A DNA stretch of 64,000 bases from Neobacillus cucumis. GTDB lineage: Bacteria; Bacillota; Bacilli; Bacillales_B; DSM-18226. The notes under the pieces are model-generated. The model saw only the letters and a list, made by a program, of their open reading frames with translations, ran no database searches and had not been told where the DNA came from. A program made the position numbers and the translations under genes. Where the stretch lies: positions 1-64,000 of the forward strand of contig NZ_JAEHGC010000006.1 of NCBI RefSeq assembly GCF_016107705.1, given 5' to 3'. Shown in pieces: positions 27,656-36,367 of the stretch (position 1 is its first letter; each line of letters starts with the position of its first letter).

Positions 27656-28561
27656 ATGGTGAAAGTAAATTTACAGGACAATTTTTCAATATCAAAATTA
27701 GTAATCGGATGTATGCGAATGAATGAGTGGAATTTCAGTATAGAACAAAGAGTTGATTTTGTTGAATGGTGTATTGAACAAGGGATTACAACATTTGATC
27801 ATGCTGACATTTATGGTGGAAATCACCATAACGAGGCACTATTCGGTGAAGTTCTTAAAATAAAACCATGGTTGAGAGATAAAATAGAAATTATTACAAA
27901 AGGCTCAATATGTGTTCGTAGTGATGAAAATCCTTATATTAAAACGAGATACTTTAATACTGATAAGGAGTACATAATAAATCAGGTTAACAAATCTATT
28001 GAAAAACTGAACTGTGATTACATTGATTTGTTACTCATTCATATGCATGACTTGCTAGTTAATCCGAAAGAATTAAATGATACTCTTAATGAATTGAGAG
28101 ATAAAGGAAAGGTTAAATACTTTGGATTATCAAATCATAATCCTTTGGAATTCGATACACTACAAAAATATATGGATGTAAACTTTGTTACACATCAATT
28201 TATGTTGCATCCACTGGGAATAGAAAATTATCAGAATGGAACAATGACCCATTGCTTAAAGGAAGGAATTCATCCGATGTTTTGGTCACCTTTAGCAGGA
28301 GGGAGAATTTTCAATCCTACAAATGCCTTTGAAGAGAACATGAAGAATGTATTAGATGGTATTAGGCAAGAACTTCACTTAGAGGAGATTGATGAAGTTA
28401 TATATAAATGGCTTTTTATGCATTCATCAAATCCTATAATTGTATTAGGGACTTGTAATAGGGATCGCATAAGGCGAGCATTGCATTCGCTAGAGGGTAT
28501 GCAGATGACAAGAGAACAATGGTACAAAATCCTTAAAGAAGCAGGCTATAAATTATGGTAA
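27656..28561 (+). CDS. Aldo/keto reductase, YdhF-like
   Basis: A 301-residue NADP-dependent aldo/keto reductase. The TIM-barrel signature residues are present: D48 and Y53 in GITTFDHADIYG, K82 in IITKGS, H129 in LLLIHMHD. The C-terminal segment (IVLGTCNRDRIRRAL) is the phosphate-binding part. The ribosome site ATGGAGGT precedes ATG 27656; an earlier TTG at 27620 is unlikely. Stand-alone gene after the fructan locus; natural substrate unknown. Confidence 0.88.
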   Translation: MVKVNLQDNFSISKLVIGCMRMNEWNFSIEQRVDFVEWCIEQGITTFDHADIYGGNHHNEALFGEVLKIKPWLRDKIEIITKGSICVRSDENPYIKTRYFNTDKEYIINQVNKSIEKLNCDYIDLLLIHMHDLLVNPKELNDTLNELRDKGKVKYFGLSNHNPLEFDTLQKYMDVNFVTHQFMLHPLGIENYQNGTMTHCLKEGIHPMFWSPLAGGRIFNPTNAFEENMKNVLDGIRQELHLEEIDEVIYKWLFMHSSNPIIVLGTCNRDRIRRALHSLEGMQMTREQWYKILKEAGYKLW

Positions 28562-28742
28562 GAATAATTTGTCAAAACCTTTGCAAACATTATTATGAAT
28601 TGAATGACTTAGACACGGAATCAATACGTCATTTTTGTTATTGAAGTAATGGGTAGATTTTGTGCACTAGCATATGCTCTATTCAGGTAAAATTATTGTT
28701 ACATGATCTTCAATTTAAGGGTGCTTTTCTGATGTACCTAAA

Positions 28743-28786
28743 GCCTAATTTCTTCCATATAACACCTAAGAAATTAGGCCTTTTAT
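28743..28786 (+). terminator. Terminator downstream of the aldo/keto reductase
   Basis: GCCTAATTTCTT (28743-28754) pairs perfectly with AAGAAATTAGGC (28768-28779), followed by CTTTTATATTT. It is about 180 nt past the stop; the gap 28562-28742 holds no other gene I can see. Confidence 0.8.
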
Positions 28787-28884
28787 ATTTCCTTAACGTT
28801 GTAAACGTTAATTTGCTGGTGGTACCCTTAGAAGAAGGCCGGCAGACAGTAAGATGGATCAGTAAATGATACAGCATAAGACAG

Positions 28885-29157
28885 CGAGAAGGTTGGCAAA
28901 TCAGTCGTTCCATTGAATATACACTCTCGCTTCGCAAGATCGAAGGGAAGGTGCGGCTCATGCAGCAATCAGTCAACGCCCGCAATGAACTCCACAACGG
29001 AGCCGCCTTCAACGCCAAGGACGTGACCGTATCTAGCTCTACGACGCCATTGGACGTCAACGGGGACATATTCGAGCTCACAGCGCACCTAACAGCTGGA
29101 ACCGCCTCCAAGTTCGGGCTAAACGGCCCCGAAAAAGTCCGTGCCGGGCACCAAGAG
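28885..29157 (+). pseudogene. GH32 C-terminal fragment (levanase remnant)
   Basis: One frame reads TLSLRKIEGKVRLMQQSVNA, then AFNAKDVTVSSSTTPLDVNG and FELTAHLTAGTASKFGLN. This matches the end of the GH32 propeller and the start of its C-terminal sandwich (compare LTLNETSDGVRLIQTPVEEL in the gene at 21119). No catalytic part remains and the 5' side has stops. Base composition is visibly GC-richer than the neighbouring GH32 genes, so it came from another source rather than by local duplication. The homology ends near 29157 at a sequence (GTGACCCAATAAAATGAGAC) that looks like an insertion-sequence end. Confidence 0.7.
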
Positions 29158-29185
29158 AGTGACCCAATAAAATGAGACAAGAGAT

Positions 29186-29238
29186 AAACACCTCCTGATT
29201 CGTATTTAAACATATGATTCTTTTAGGAGATGTTTTTG
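29186..29238. repeat. Hairpin at the junction after the GH32 fragment
   Basis: AAACACCTCCT (29186-29196) pairs with AGGAGATGTTTTT (29225-29237), one mismatch, over a 28-nt loop, with a T-rich tail. It may be a terminator or part of an IS end; it directly precedes the broken small gene at 29252. Confidence 0.5.
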
Positions 29239-29251
29239 TTATGGGGTATAA

Positions 29252-29436
29252 ATGAAAGTTAGTCAAGAGATATATAAAGAAATAGATAGATTATATGATC
29301 AATATGAGAGAGAGGTTAAGGAAGCAAAAAAATAGGACTATTAACGGAGAGTACTGCGCGGACATATTTGCTTCACAGGAGTAACTTTCTCAAATAGTGC
29401 AGAAATGATTTTAAACCAGGAGGAAGAAATAAATAA
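29252..29436 (+). pseudogene. Broken small conserved-type ORF
   Basis: ATG 29252 opens MKVSQEIYKEIDRLYDQYER-EVKEAKK and stops at 29335. One base further the frame continues GLLTESTARTYLLHRSNFLK-stop-CRNDFKPGGRNK to a TAA at 29434-29436. Loss of one A in the A7 run before 29333 and a TGG to TAG change at 29395 explain both lesions. The intact protein would be about 61 residues. I recall similar short proteins in Bacillus but cannot name a family or function. It lies 240 nt before the PLD-helicase gene. Confidence 0.55.
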
Positions 29437-29677
29437 TTTGTAAAGTCTTTGATTATTAAATGTAGAGATATTTGTTTTGGGAATTTAACCATGATATGTT
29501 CCAACCACTATTGGAATCCCACAAAGTTTATAACATTAATAAGAAAACAGCGGATATAACTTATCTGCCGTTTTTTATTAGAAATTAAAACTTTATTCTA
29601 AATAAAGGGTTTACTATATATAACAAAGAAAATGTTAAATAATAGTATTATAAATGGAAAATACAAGGAGTATTATC

Positions 29678-32600
29678 ATGCTCAAACAAGGAATCTACGA
29701 AGAAATTATTACACAAAAACTAAAGAATGATCTTAACGGGCTAGATATCAGCACCTACGACATTGGCAAAGAATCCATCGACGTTGAAGAGGCCAGAAAA
29801 CTTTTATCTTCTTACATATCCTTAGTAACAAGGAAAGCCCTTAAGTTTGTCCGCGACAATGAAAGTAATGACCAGCAAGCATTAGTTAATCAAATTAAGA
29901 CCTGTAATGAAATTATCACAACATTAAGTGATCGGCTTGATGAGGAGGAATTCCGACAGCTTAGAATTGAGGAGGAAGGAGAGGTTCTTACCTCTATCTA
30001 TTCTCGAATCAATTCAATCCGCAGCATTCAAAAGGGTGAAATTGTCCGGCCAGTCACCCCGCTTTCACAAAGTTCACTTTTTACAGGCTCGAATTATGAA
30101 CCTAATATGCTAGGTGAGTTGAAAAAGGAAATCCTCACGTCCGACAAAATAGATATGCTTGTTTCCTTTATTAAATGGAGCGGGCTGCGTTGTATTATTG
30201 AGGAACTGCGAACTTTTACCGAAAATCCAAACAACAAGCTTAGAGTAATTACTACCTCTTATATGGAGGCGACGGATTATAAGGCGATAAAGGAACTTAG
30301 CCAATTGCCTAATACAGAAATTAAGATTTCCTATGATGTGGAGCGGACCAGACTTCACGCGAAGGCCTATCTTTTTAAAAGAGAAACAGGATTTAGTACT
30401 GCTTATATCGGTTCCTCAAATCTCTCAAATCCAGCTTTAACCTCTGGTTTAGAGTGGAATATTAAGGTTACTGAAAAGGATTCATTTGATATTGTAAAAA
30501 AATTTGAAGCTACATTTGAGAGCTATTGGAATGACAATGAGTTTAGAATGTTCAGACCGGATAGTGAGAATGATCAGGAGCTTTTAAAGAATGCTCTATC
30601 AAAAAGTAAAAACCAAAACGAGAATGAGCATCATTTCATCTTCGATATTCAACCTTATTTCTATCAAAAAGAAATACTTGAAAAGATTCAAGTAGAACGT
30701 GAAGTGTTTGGTCGAATGAAGAACCTTCTTGTTGCTGCAACGGGTGTGGGGAAGACCGTTATTTCTGCATTTGACTATAAACGATTTAAGAACAAAAATA
30801 GGTCTGCCAAATTGTTGTTTGTTGCGCATCGTGAGGAAATCTTAAAACAGAGTCTTGAAACCTTCCGAGTGATTTTGAAGGATCCAAACTTTGGCGATAT
30901 GTTGGTCGGCACCCATCAACCAGAGTCACTAGAACATTTATTCGTAAGCATTCAAAGCTTTAATAGTAAAAAACTATATGAAGTCACAACAAGTGATTTT
31001 TATGATTTTATCATCGTGGATGAATTTCATCACGCTGCAGCTGAATCCTATCAGAGGCTGTTAAGCCACTATCAACCGAGTATTCTTCTTGGACTGACTG
31101 CAACACCTGAGCGGATGGACGGAAAGGATATATTAACTTATTTTGATGATACAATTTCTGCTGAAATGCGGTTAACGGAAGCCATTAATAGAAAGCTATT
31201 GAGTCCGTTTCAGTATTTTTGTGTCAGTGATACGGTTGATTTGTCCAAATTGAAATGGAGCCGTAAAGGGTATGAAATTAGAGAATTGGAGAATGTCTAT
31301 ACTTCGAACGATCACCGAAGCAGCCAGATTGTAAAAAGTATTTATAAATACGTTACCGACATTGACCAAGTTAAAGGGTTAGGGTTTTGCGTCTCAATTG
31401 AACATGCAAAGTATATGGCGGATTTCTTTAATAAGGTTGGTATTCCTTCTGTAGCACTTTATGGGAATGTCGATGGAAAGACGAGAAGAGAAGCACAGTA
31501 CAAGCTTATACAAGGTGTAGTTAAATTTATTTTTGTGGTCGATCTTTATAATGAAGGGATCGACATCCCTGAAGCGAATACCATTTTATTTCTACGTCCG
31601 ACAGAAAGTTTGACAGTGTTCCTGCAGCAGTTGGGAAGGGGACTTCGATTAGCGGAAAGGAAAGAATGCCTGACAGTACTAGATTATGTTGGGCAAGCTC
31701 ATAAAAACTATAATTTTGAAGAAAAGTTTCGGGCCTTGATTGGAAAAACAAAGCATTCGGTCCAACACTACCTAGAAAATGGGTTCTTTCATTTGCCAAA
31801 AGGCTGCTTTGTTCAATTAGAAAAGCAGGCGAAGGATTATATATTAAGAAACATTAAATCCAGTGCCAATACTCGTGGAAACTTGATTGCCAAGATGAAA
31901 TATTTTGAGGAAGACACGGGTATGTCTCTAACGCTGGCGAGCTTTTTAAAGCATTATCACCTTTCGATTTATGATTTTTATGGAAAAAATGGCGACCGTA
32001 GTTATAGCCGGATGATGGTAGAAGCAGGTGTAGCACCCAATTTTGAGTTCACTGATGAAAAAGTAGTGATGAAGCGTTTGCCTAATTTATTTCATTTAAA
32101 CTCAAAAAAGTTGCTGCAATTTTTGGTGAAATATATTGATTTACGAACGGTTCAGAATGAGGAAGAGCAATTGATGTTGGCAATCTTCTATTATTCATTT
32201 TATAATTCTCACCCTGCCAATGAAGGCTTTATTACCCTTGAGGAAGGGGTAGCTAGAATTTTGGCGCAGCCAGAGTTTCGTGATGAGATTAAGGAAATCT
32301 TGCAGTTCCTTTATCAGTCATTAGAAACAATGGAATTTGAGAATGACTTTAATTTTTATTGTCCATTAGGTGTTCATTGTAGTTATAACACTTCTCAGAT
32401 TCTAGCGGCTCTTGGGTATTACAATGAGAGCACTAGCCCAGCATTTCGTGAGGGAGTAAAACACTTTGAAAGTAAGAAGCTTGATATCTTTTTCATAACG
32501 TTAAATAAATCAGAGAAGGATTTTTCACCATCTACTTTGTATGACGATTATGCGATTAATGAACATCTTTTTCATTGGCAAACGCAAAGTCGTGTGGCGG

Positions 32601-32830
32601 AGGGAAGTAAAATAGCTGAACGCTATATTAACCATAAAAAGAATAATCATAAAATAGCACTGTTTGTCAGAGAGTATAAAAAGGAAAATGGTTATACAGC
32701 ACCATTTGTTTTCCTTGGAACTGCTGACCATGTCAGCCATTCAGGCAGCAAGCCGATGAATTTTGTTTGGCGATTGAAGGAAGAAATGCCTTCTTATCTT
32801 GTGCCAAGGGCAAATAAAAATATTTTATAA
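29678..32830 (+). CDS. PLD-nuclease/SF2 helicase fusion with DUF3427
   Basis: A 1050-residue cytoplasmic protein. Residues ~130-290 form a phospholipase-D-like nuclease domain (TGSNYEPNMLGELKKEIL, RLHAKAYLF with H227 and K229, YIGSSNLSNPAL). Residues ~320-700 are a superfamily 2 helicase with Walker A AATGVGKT (K359), motif II DEFHH (D448), LGLTATPERMDG and QQLGRGLR. The C-terminal ~330 residues match DUF3427. This fusion is widespread and patchily distributed; nucleic-acid repair or defence is suspected for it, not proven. AAGGAG before ATG 29678 sets the start. Single gene with its own terminator; a Nudix gene of the kind often found near such helicases lies at 35514. Confidence 0.9.
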   Translation: MLKQGIYEEIITQKLKNDLNGLDISTYDIGKESIDVEEARKLLSSYISLVTRKALKFVRDNESNDQQALVNQIKTCNEIITTLSDRLDEEEFRQLRIEEEGEVLTSIYSRINSIRSIQKGEIVRPVTPLSQSSLFTGSNYEPNMLGELKKEILTSDKIDMLVSFIKWSGLRCIIEELRTFTENPNNKLRVITTSYMEATDYKAIKELSQLPNTEIKISYDVERTRLHAKAYLFKRETGFSTAYIGSSNLSNPALTSGLEWNIKVTEKDSFDIVKKFEATFESYWNDNEFRMFRPDSENDQELLKNALSKSKNQNENEHHFIFDIQPYFYQKEILEKIQVEREVFGRMKNLLVAATGVGKTVISAFDYKRFKNKNRSAKLLFVAHREEILKQSLETFRVILKDPNFGDMLVGTHQPESLEHLFVSIQSFNSKKLYEVTTSDFYDFIIVDEFHHAAAESYQRLLSHYQPSILLGLTATPERMDGKDILTYFDDTISAEMRLTEAINRKLLSPFQYFCVSDTVDLSKLKWSRKGYEIRELENVYTSNDHRSSQIVKSIYKYVTDIDQVKGLGFCVSIEHAKYMADFFNKVGIPSVALYGNVDGKTRREAQYKLIQGVVKFIFVVDLYNEGIDIPEANTILFLRPTESLTVFLQQLGRGLRLAERKECLTVLDYVGQAHKNYNFEEKFRALIGKTKHSVQHYLENGFFHLPKGCFVQLEKQAKDYILRNIKSSANTRGNLIAKMKYFEEDTGMSLTLASFLKHYHLSIYDFYGKNGDRSYSRMMVEAGVAPNFEFTDEKVVMKRLPNLFHLNSKKLLQFLVKYIDLRTVQNEEEQLMLAIFYYSFYNSHPANEGFITLEEGVARILAQPEFRDEIKEILQFLYQSLETMEFENDFNFYCPLGVHCSYNTSQILAALGYYNESTSPAFREGVKHFESKKLDIFFITLNKSEKDFSPSTLYDDYAINEHLFHWQTQSRVAEGSKIAERYINHKKNNHKIALFVREYKKENGYTAPFVFLGTADHVSHSGSKPMNFVWRLKEEMPSYLVPRANKNIL

Positions 32831-32837
32831 CAAGATG

Positions 32838-32866
32838 AACCCTACAATGTTGGGGTTTCTTTTTTG
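32838..32866 (+). terminator. Terminator of the PLD-helicase gene
   Basis: AACCCTA and TTGGGGTT pair (one mismatch) over CAATG, followed by TCTTTTTT. It lies 8 nt past the stop. Confidence 0.8.
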
Positions 32867-32971
32867 TATCTGAAAGAAAATCCTATTTCTTTATTATTGA
32901 TGTTTAGGCAGTATTTGTCCAAATTGGGGGGAACTAGTGATTCGACCACGGAGGAATAGAAAGAATTAGTC

Positions 32972-33063
32972 TATACTAATCAAACGTTTGGTTAAAAGCG
33001 GCTAATCCAGTAGAATAAAGCTTTTACCCGCAATAGCATATACTAATTAAACGTTTAGTTAAA
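32972..33063. repeat. 92-bp repeat, copy 1 (double palindromic operator-like)
   Basis: This 92-bp stretch recurs at 35382-35473 in the same orientation with about 10 differences (~89% identity, no gap). Each copy begins with TATACTAATCAAACGTTTGG and ends with TATACTAATTAAACGTTTAG; both end motifs are dyads centred on AAACGTTT of the kind bound by TetR-family repressors. Each copy is followed by an AGTCTTC/GAAGACT hairpin. The two copies bracket the LysR / dehydratase / DUF1272 genes. Confidence 0.75.
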
Positions 33064-33073
33064 AAATATAAAT

Positions 33074-33105
33074 AAACTAGTCTTCGATGTAAGAAGACTA
33101 GTTTT
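33074..33105. terminator. Bidirectional terminator-like hairpin after repeat copy 1
   Basis: AAACTAGTCTTC (33074-33085) pairs with GAAGACTAGTTT (33093-33104) over GATGTAA; T-rich tail on plus, and A-rich 5' flank giving a U-rich tail on minus. It is 87 nt past the LysR stop and parallels the hairpin at 35488. Confidence 0.7.
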
Positions 33106-33191
33106 CATGTACCAATTTAAGAACTGGACATTAATGTGAATTATAGCGTGAGCTTGATTAAGAATAACAATTAGTTCTTGTATTTATTCAG

Positions 33192-34058
33192 TTAAATGCT
33201 AGAAGACTCAAGCGAGTAAGCAATCAGCTTCAAAGCAATCTCTTTCAACATCGGTTTATATAAAAAATCCACACGCCTCTGTAGTTTTTCCCCTTCAAGA
33301 AGAAGGATTTTAGTAGAATGATCTTGGACTTGGCTGGTTACCATTCTAGGCAAGACTGATGAGCCAATACCTTTACTGACAAAAGGGATAATCGATTCAT
33401 TGGCTTCAAGATCAATTGATACATTGAAATCCAGGCTTTGATCCCTGCAATATTTCTCAATGTACACGCGGATATCACACGGATGTTTATGAAGAATTAA
33501 GTTGTGCTGTAGAAATTCGTCTAGAGTGATTGTTGATTCACTAGCCTGTAATCCAGGTACTATAGCATCGTATGACTCCCAGAATAGTTCTTTACATTTT
33601 ATATTACCTTTAAGTTTTCTAGTGTCCTGTACATAGGCAAAATCAATAGAGTCAGAATCCAATAGGTCGATTAATTCCTGAGTGGTGTCTTTTATTGTTA
33701 AATCTACCTTAAAGGATGAACCGATTTTACTGATTACACTTGGCAAAAAATAGCTTCCGATACTAGGAAGCGCCCCAATCATAATTGTTTTTTTACTGGA
33801 GAAAGCCTCCATAGATTTGGCCAGACTTTCTGCATCTCTTAGGATGACAACGGCTTTGTCATAAAAATATTTTCCTGCTTTCGTTAGCTCGATTCCCGAG
33901 GTTTTCCGCTGAATTAGTTCACAATTAAGTTCTTTTTCAAGTAAGGATAATTGTTTTGAGAGAGCTGGCTGAGAGATAAAGAGGTTTTTAGCAGCTTGAG
34001 TCACACTTCCCGCTTCAACTGTGGTAACGAAATAATGAAGTTGAATAAGTTTGAACAT
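33192..34058 (-). CDS. LysR-family transcriptional regulator
   Basis: A 288-residue LysR regulator. The N-terminal winged helix reads LHYFVTTVEAGSVTQAAKNL then ISQPALSKQLSLLEKELN; the rest is the periplasmic-binding-like effector domain. It diverges from the dehydratase at 34225, with a 166-nt shared promoter region, so it most likely controls that gene. A TTG at 34067 is possible, but AAGGA sits 10 nt before the ATG at 34058. The effector may be an amino acid; unproven. Confidence 0.9.
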   Translation of the reverse strand: MFKLIQLHYFVTTVEAGSVTQAAKNLFISQPALSKQLSLLEKELNCELIQRKTSGIELTKAGKYFYDKAVVILRDAESLAKSMEAFSSKKTIMIGALPSIGSYFLPSVISKIGSSFKVDLTIKDTTQELIDLLDSDSIDFAYVQDTRKLKGNIKCKELFWESYDAIVPGLQASESTITLDEFLQHNLILHKHPCDIRVYIEKYCRDQSLDFNVSIDLEANESIIPFVSKGIGSSVLPRMVTSQVQDHSTKILLLEGEKLQRRVDFLYKPMLKEIALKLIAYSLESSSI

Positions 34059-34224
34059 TCGGATCAAATCCTTGAAAAGTATTGGTAGTCATAGTGTATT
34101 ACAAAACATTCCATTATTGAACTGAAAACTAAAGTCATAACAAAAGGTTATAACTATATAACTTAATAGTATTATCTTCTGATGCGTCTATGCGAGTAGA
34201 ATGTTGATAAGGGAGTTGATCGTT

Positions 34225-35184
34225 ATGAATTCTGACTTAATAACATTACAGCATATCATCCAAGCACATGGTCGGATTAAGCCTTACATCCGCCATACGC
34301 CACTGGAATACAACGGAGAGCTTAGTCGCTTATCTGATTCAGATATTTATTTAAAACTGGAAAACCTTCAGGTAACCGGCAGTTTCAAGGCAAGAGGAGC
34401 TTTCAATAAGCTATTAACTTTGGAAAAAAATAAACGTGAACCTGGTGTTATTGCACCTTCTGCCGGAAATCATGGAATCGGATTAGCCTATGCTGCTCAT
34501 AAATTGAACGTTCCAGCGTCTGTTTATTTGCCGTTTGATGCAGACGCGAGTAAAGTGAAGGCGCTAGAAAGCTACGGGGCCACGATAACTTATTTTGATT
34601 CGATTGAGGAAGCGAGGGTATCGGCATTAAAGGCTGCTAAAGAAACTGGCTATACTTTCGTGTCTGCTTACAATAATTGGAGCATGATTGAAGCGGGAGG
34701 AACGATTGGTTTAGAGATTTTAGAAGACTTAACCGAGGTTGACACCGTCATTACTTGTTTAGGTGGTGGGGGACTCACAGCTGGTTTGTGTATTGCTCTT
34801 AAATCAATAAATCCAAATATTAAGGTTTGGGGTGTTCAAACCAAGAACAGCCCAACTTTTGCTGTTTGGCATCAAAATGGTGAAGTCTGTCCAGTTGATT
34901 TGCAGCCTTCAATTGCAGAGGGACTGAGCGGGCCAATTGAACTGGAGACGGTAACGTTTCCGGTTATCTATAAACATATTGATCGAATTTTAACTGTAAC
35001 CGATGAAGAAATCATAGAAGCGATGAAATTAATGTTGAAGCATCAATATATTGTGGAACCCTCGGGTGCGGCGGGGATAGCAGCATTGAAACAATTAGGG
35101 ATAGAAATAAAGGGACGTAAGATAGCGGTTGTGGTTACCGGTCGGAATATTTCGTGGTCAAGGTTATTAAATTTAGTAAAATAG
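34225..35184 (+). CDS. PLP-dependent threonine/serine ammonia-lyase
   Basis: A 319-residue fold-type II PLP enzyme of the threonine dehydratase family, deaminating L-threonine or L-serine (or a hydroxy-amino acid such as hydroxyaspartate) to a 2-oxo acid. The PLP lysine is K55 in TGSFKARGA, and the phosphate-binding loop is CLGGGGLTAGL. It lacks the C-terminal ACT regulatory domain of biosynthetic IlvA, pointing to a catabolic or detoxifying role. Start ATG 34225 follows GGGAG; ATG 34201 upstream is weaker. It runs into the DUF1272 gene 12 nt later and is divergent from a LysR gene. Confidence 0.9.
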   Translation: MNSDLITLQHIIQAHGRIKPYIRHTPLEYNGELSRLSDSDIYLKLENLQVTGSFKARGAFNKLLTLEKNKREPGVIAPSAGNHGIGLAYAAHKLNVPASVYLPFDADASKVKALESYGATITYFDSIEEARVSALKAAKETGYTFVSAYNNWSMIEAGGTIGLEILEDLTEVDTVITCLGGGGLTAGLCIALKSINPNIKVWGVQTKNSPTFAVWHQNGEVCPVDLQPSIAEGLSGPIELETVTFPVIYKHIDRILTVTDEEIIEAMKLMLKHQYIVEPSGAAGIAALKQLGIEIKGRKIAVVVTGRNISWSRLLNLVK

Positions 35185-35196
35185 GGGGTATTTGTG

Positions 35197-35379
35197 ATGG
35201 CGTTAGAAATGCGGAGTGTGTGTGAAAAATGCAATCAACCAGTTCAGCAGGAAGGGGAAGCTTATATCTGTAGTTACGAATGTACTTTCTGTCATGATTG
35301 TACAAAAGAGATGAATGGTGTTTGCCCTAATTGTGGTGGGGAACTAGTTATACGGCCGCGAAGGATTAAGAAGGATTAG
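35197..35379 (+). CDS. DUF1272 zinc-ribbon-like small protein
   Basis: A 60-residue cysteine-rich protein of the DUF1272 family. Four paired cysteines form zinc-binding knuckles (CEKC, CTFCHDC, CPNC), and the signature YICSYECTFCHDCTKEMNG is intact. Function is unknown for the family. It starts 12 nt after the dehydratase stop behind a GGGGG ribosome site, so the two form an operon. Repeat copy 2 begins 3 nt after its stop. Confidence 0.88.
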   Translation: MALEMRSVCEKCNQPVQQEGEAYICSYECTFCHDCTKEMNGVCPNCGGELVIRPRRIKKD

Positions 35380-35381
35380 GA

Positions 35382-35473
35382 TATACTAATCAATCGTTTG
35401 GTTAAAAGTTGCTAGTCCAATAGAGTAATGCTTTTGTCCGAAATAGCATATACTAATTAAACGTTTAGTTAAA
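35382..35473. repeat. 92-bp repeat, copy 2
   Basis: Direct repeat of 32972-33063. The right-hand 30 bp are identical between copies, including TACTAATTAAACGTTTAG; differences concentrate in the middle. It lies between the DUF1272 stop and the convergent Nudix gene. Confidence 0.75.
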
Positions 35474-35487
35474 GTGCATCTGACGTG

Positions 35488-35521
35488 AAAAATAGTCTTC
35501 GATGACAAGAAGACTATTTTT
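35488..35521. terminator. Bidirectional terminator overlapping the Nudix stop
   Basis: AAAAATAGTCTTC (35488-35500) pairs with GAAGACTATTTTT (35509-35521) over an 8-nt loop. It serves the convergent DUF1272 and Nudix genes; the Nudix stop codon lies within the stem. Confidence 0.85.
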
Positions 35522-35912
35522 CATGGATTAATTGCCGAACAGCGGGGATATCAGCAGGTGCCCATTTTAATGAATCTAAATTTTCTCTTTTTAACCAAAT
35601 GAGTTTGGAATGCTCTCTTGGTGTAGGGGAGCCTTCCACGACTTTGCATTTAATCGATAGCAAATTTATGATAACTGTTTCATATTCATGGGTGTTGTCA
35701 TTAAAAACCTTTTTCGATGTTTCAATCTTGCAATCCAATTCCTCGTCAATTTCTCTTTTTAATGCGGTATAAATATCTTCGTTAAACTCCACTTTCCCGC
35801 CTGGAAACTCCCACATATTGGCGGTCGACATCTTAGGAGATCGGAGTGCACACAAGATTTCACCTAGTTCATTTTCAATAATAGCTGCGACTACTTTTAC
35901 TAGCTTTTTCAT
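35514..35912 (-). CDS. Nudix hydrolase, NTP pyrophosphohydrolase (MutT/NudG-like)
   Basis: A 132-residue Nudix enzyme. The Nudix box GGKVEFNEDIYTALKREIDE followed by EL matches GX5EX7REUXEEXGU except for Asp in place of the last Gly-type position. Early residues VVAAIIENELGEILCALR and WEFPGGK are typical of MutT/CTP pyrophosphohydrolases that clean oxidised or unusual nucleotides. Small MutT-like genes are often seen near DUF3427 helicases; here the helicase is 2.7 kb away beyond the repeat-bracketed module. A ribosome site (AGGACT) lies before the ATG. Substrate not readable. Confidence 0.9.
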   Translation of the reverse strand: MKKLVKVVAAIIENELGEILCALRSPKMSTANMWEFPGGKVEFNEDIYTALKREIDEELDCKIETSKKVFNDNTHEYETVIINLLSIKCKVVEGSPTPREHSKLIWLKRENLDSLKWAPADIPAVRQLIHEK

Positions 35913-36367
35913 CCTAGTCCTCCCAAATCATTTTAATTAATATGATACCATTCTTAAATGGGGAGAGTGAAAGGCCTGTGAGCAACTGCAACAAGCCAAT
36001 TTGAGATGATGGATAGAACATTCTTTCTTTTAAGGTAAAAAATGAATCTATCCTAAGCTCAATATGGACTGTCCATCGTCTCTGGATGAGCAATAGAGGA
36101 GTTCGATTTGATACAAGCAATACCAGAGATTACTTCATAGATTACTACAAAGACTACAACAGAGAAAAATACTCTGCTGTTCTCTAAAATTGTTAATGTA
36201 AACAAAAGCAAGGCCTTGTGAGGTTAAAAAAGCAAAATAAATTAAGCTTTTTCATAAAAATCTATTTTGACCCTGTCCTTTCTTAGTATTTTTCTTTATA
36301 TAGATTGTGATGGGGGAAGTATACCGATTATGATTGGTGAATGAAGGAATTTATTGAGGAGGAAGTT
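35913..36367. other. Gap without a supported gene
   Basis: Frames exist on both strands. A plus-strand frame of about 55 codons ends at 36187 with RDYFIDYYKDYNREKYSAVL, which vaguely recalls the end of IS3-type transposases, but it has no start or ribosome site. I see no gene or RNA that I can support. The GNAT promoter should lie at its right end. Confidence 0.3.

Noticed and set aside
28710..29213. 167-codon minus-strand ORF
   Set aside because: It is antisense to the GH32 fragment; its openness results from the GC-rich composition there.
35914..36120. 68-codon minus-strand ORF upstream of the Nudix gene
   Set aside because: No family match, no ribosome site, and a competing open frame on the other strand.
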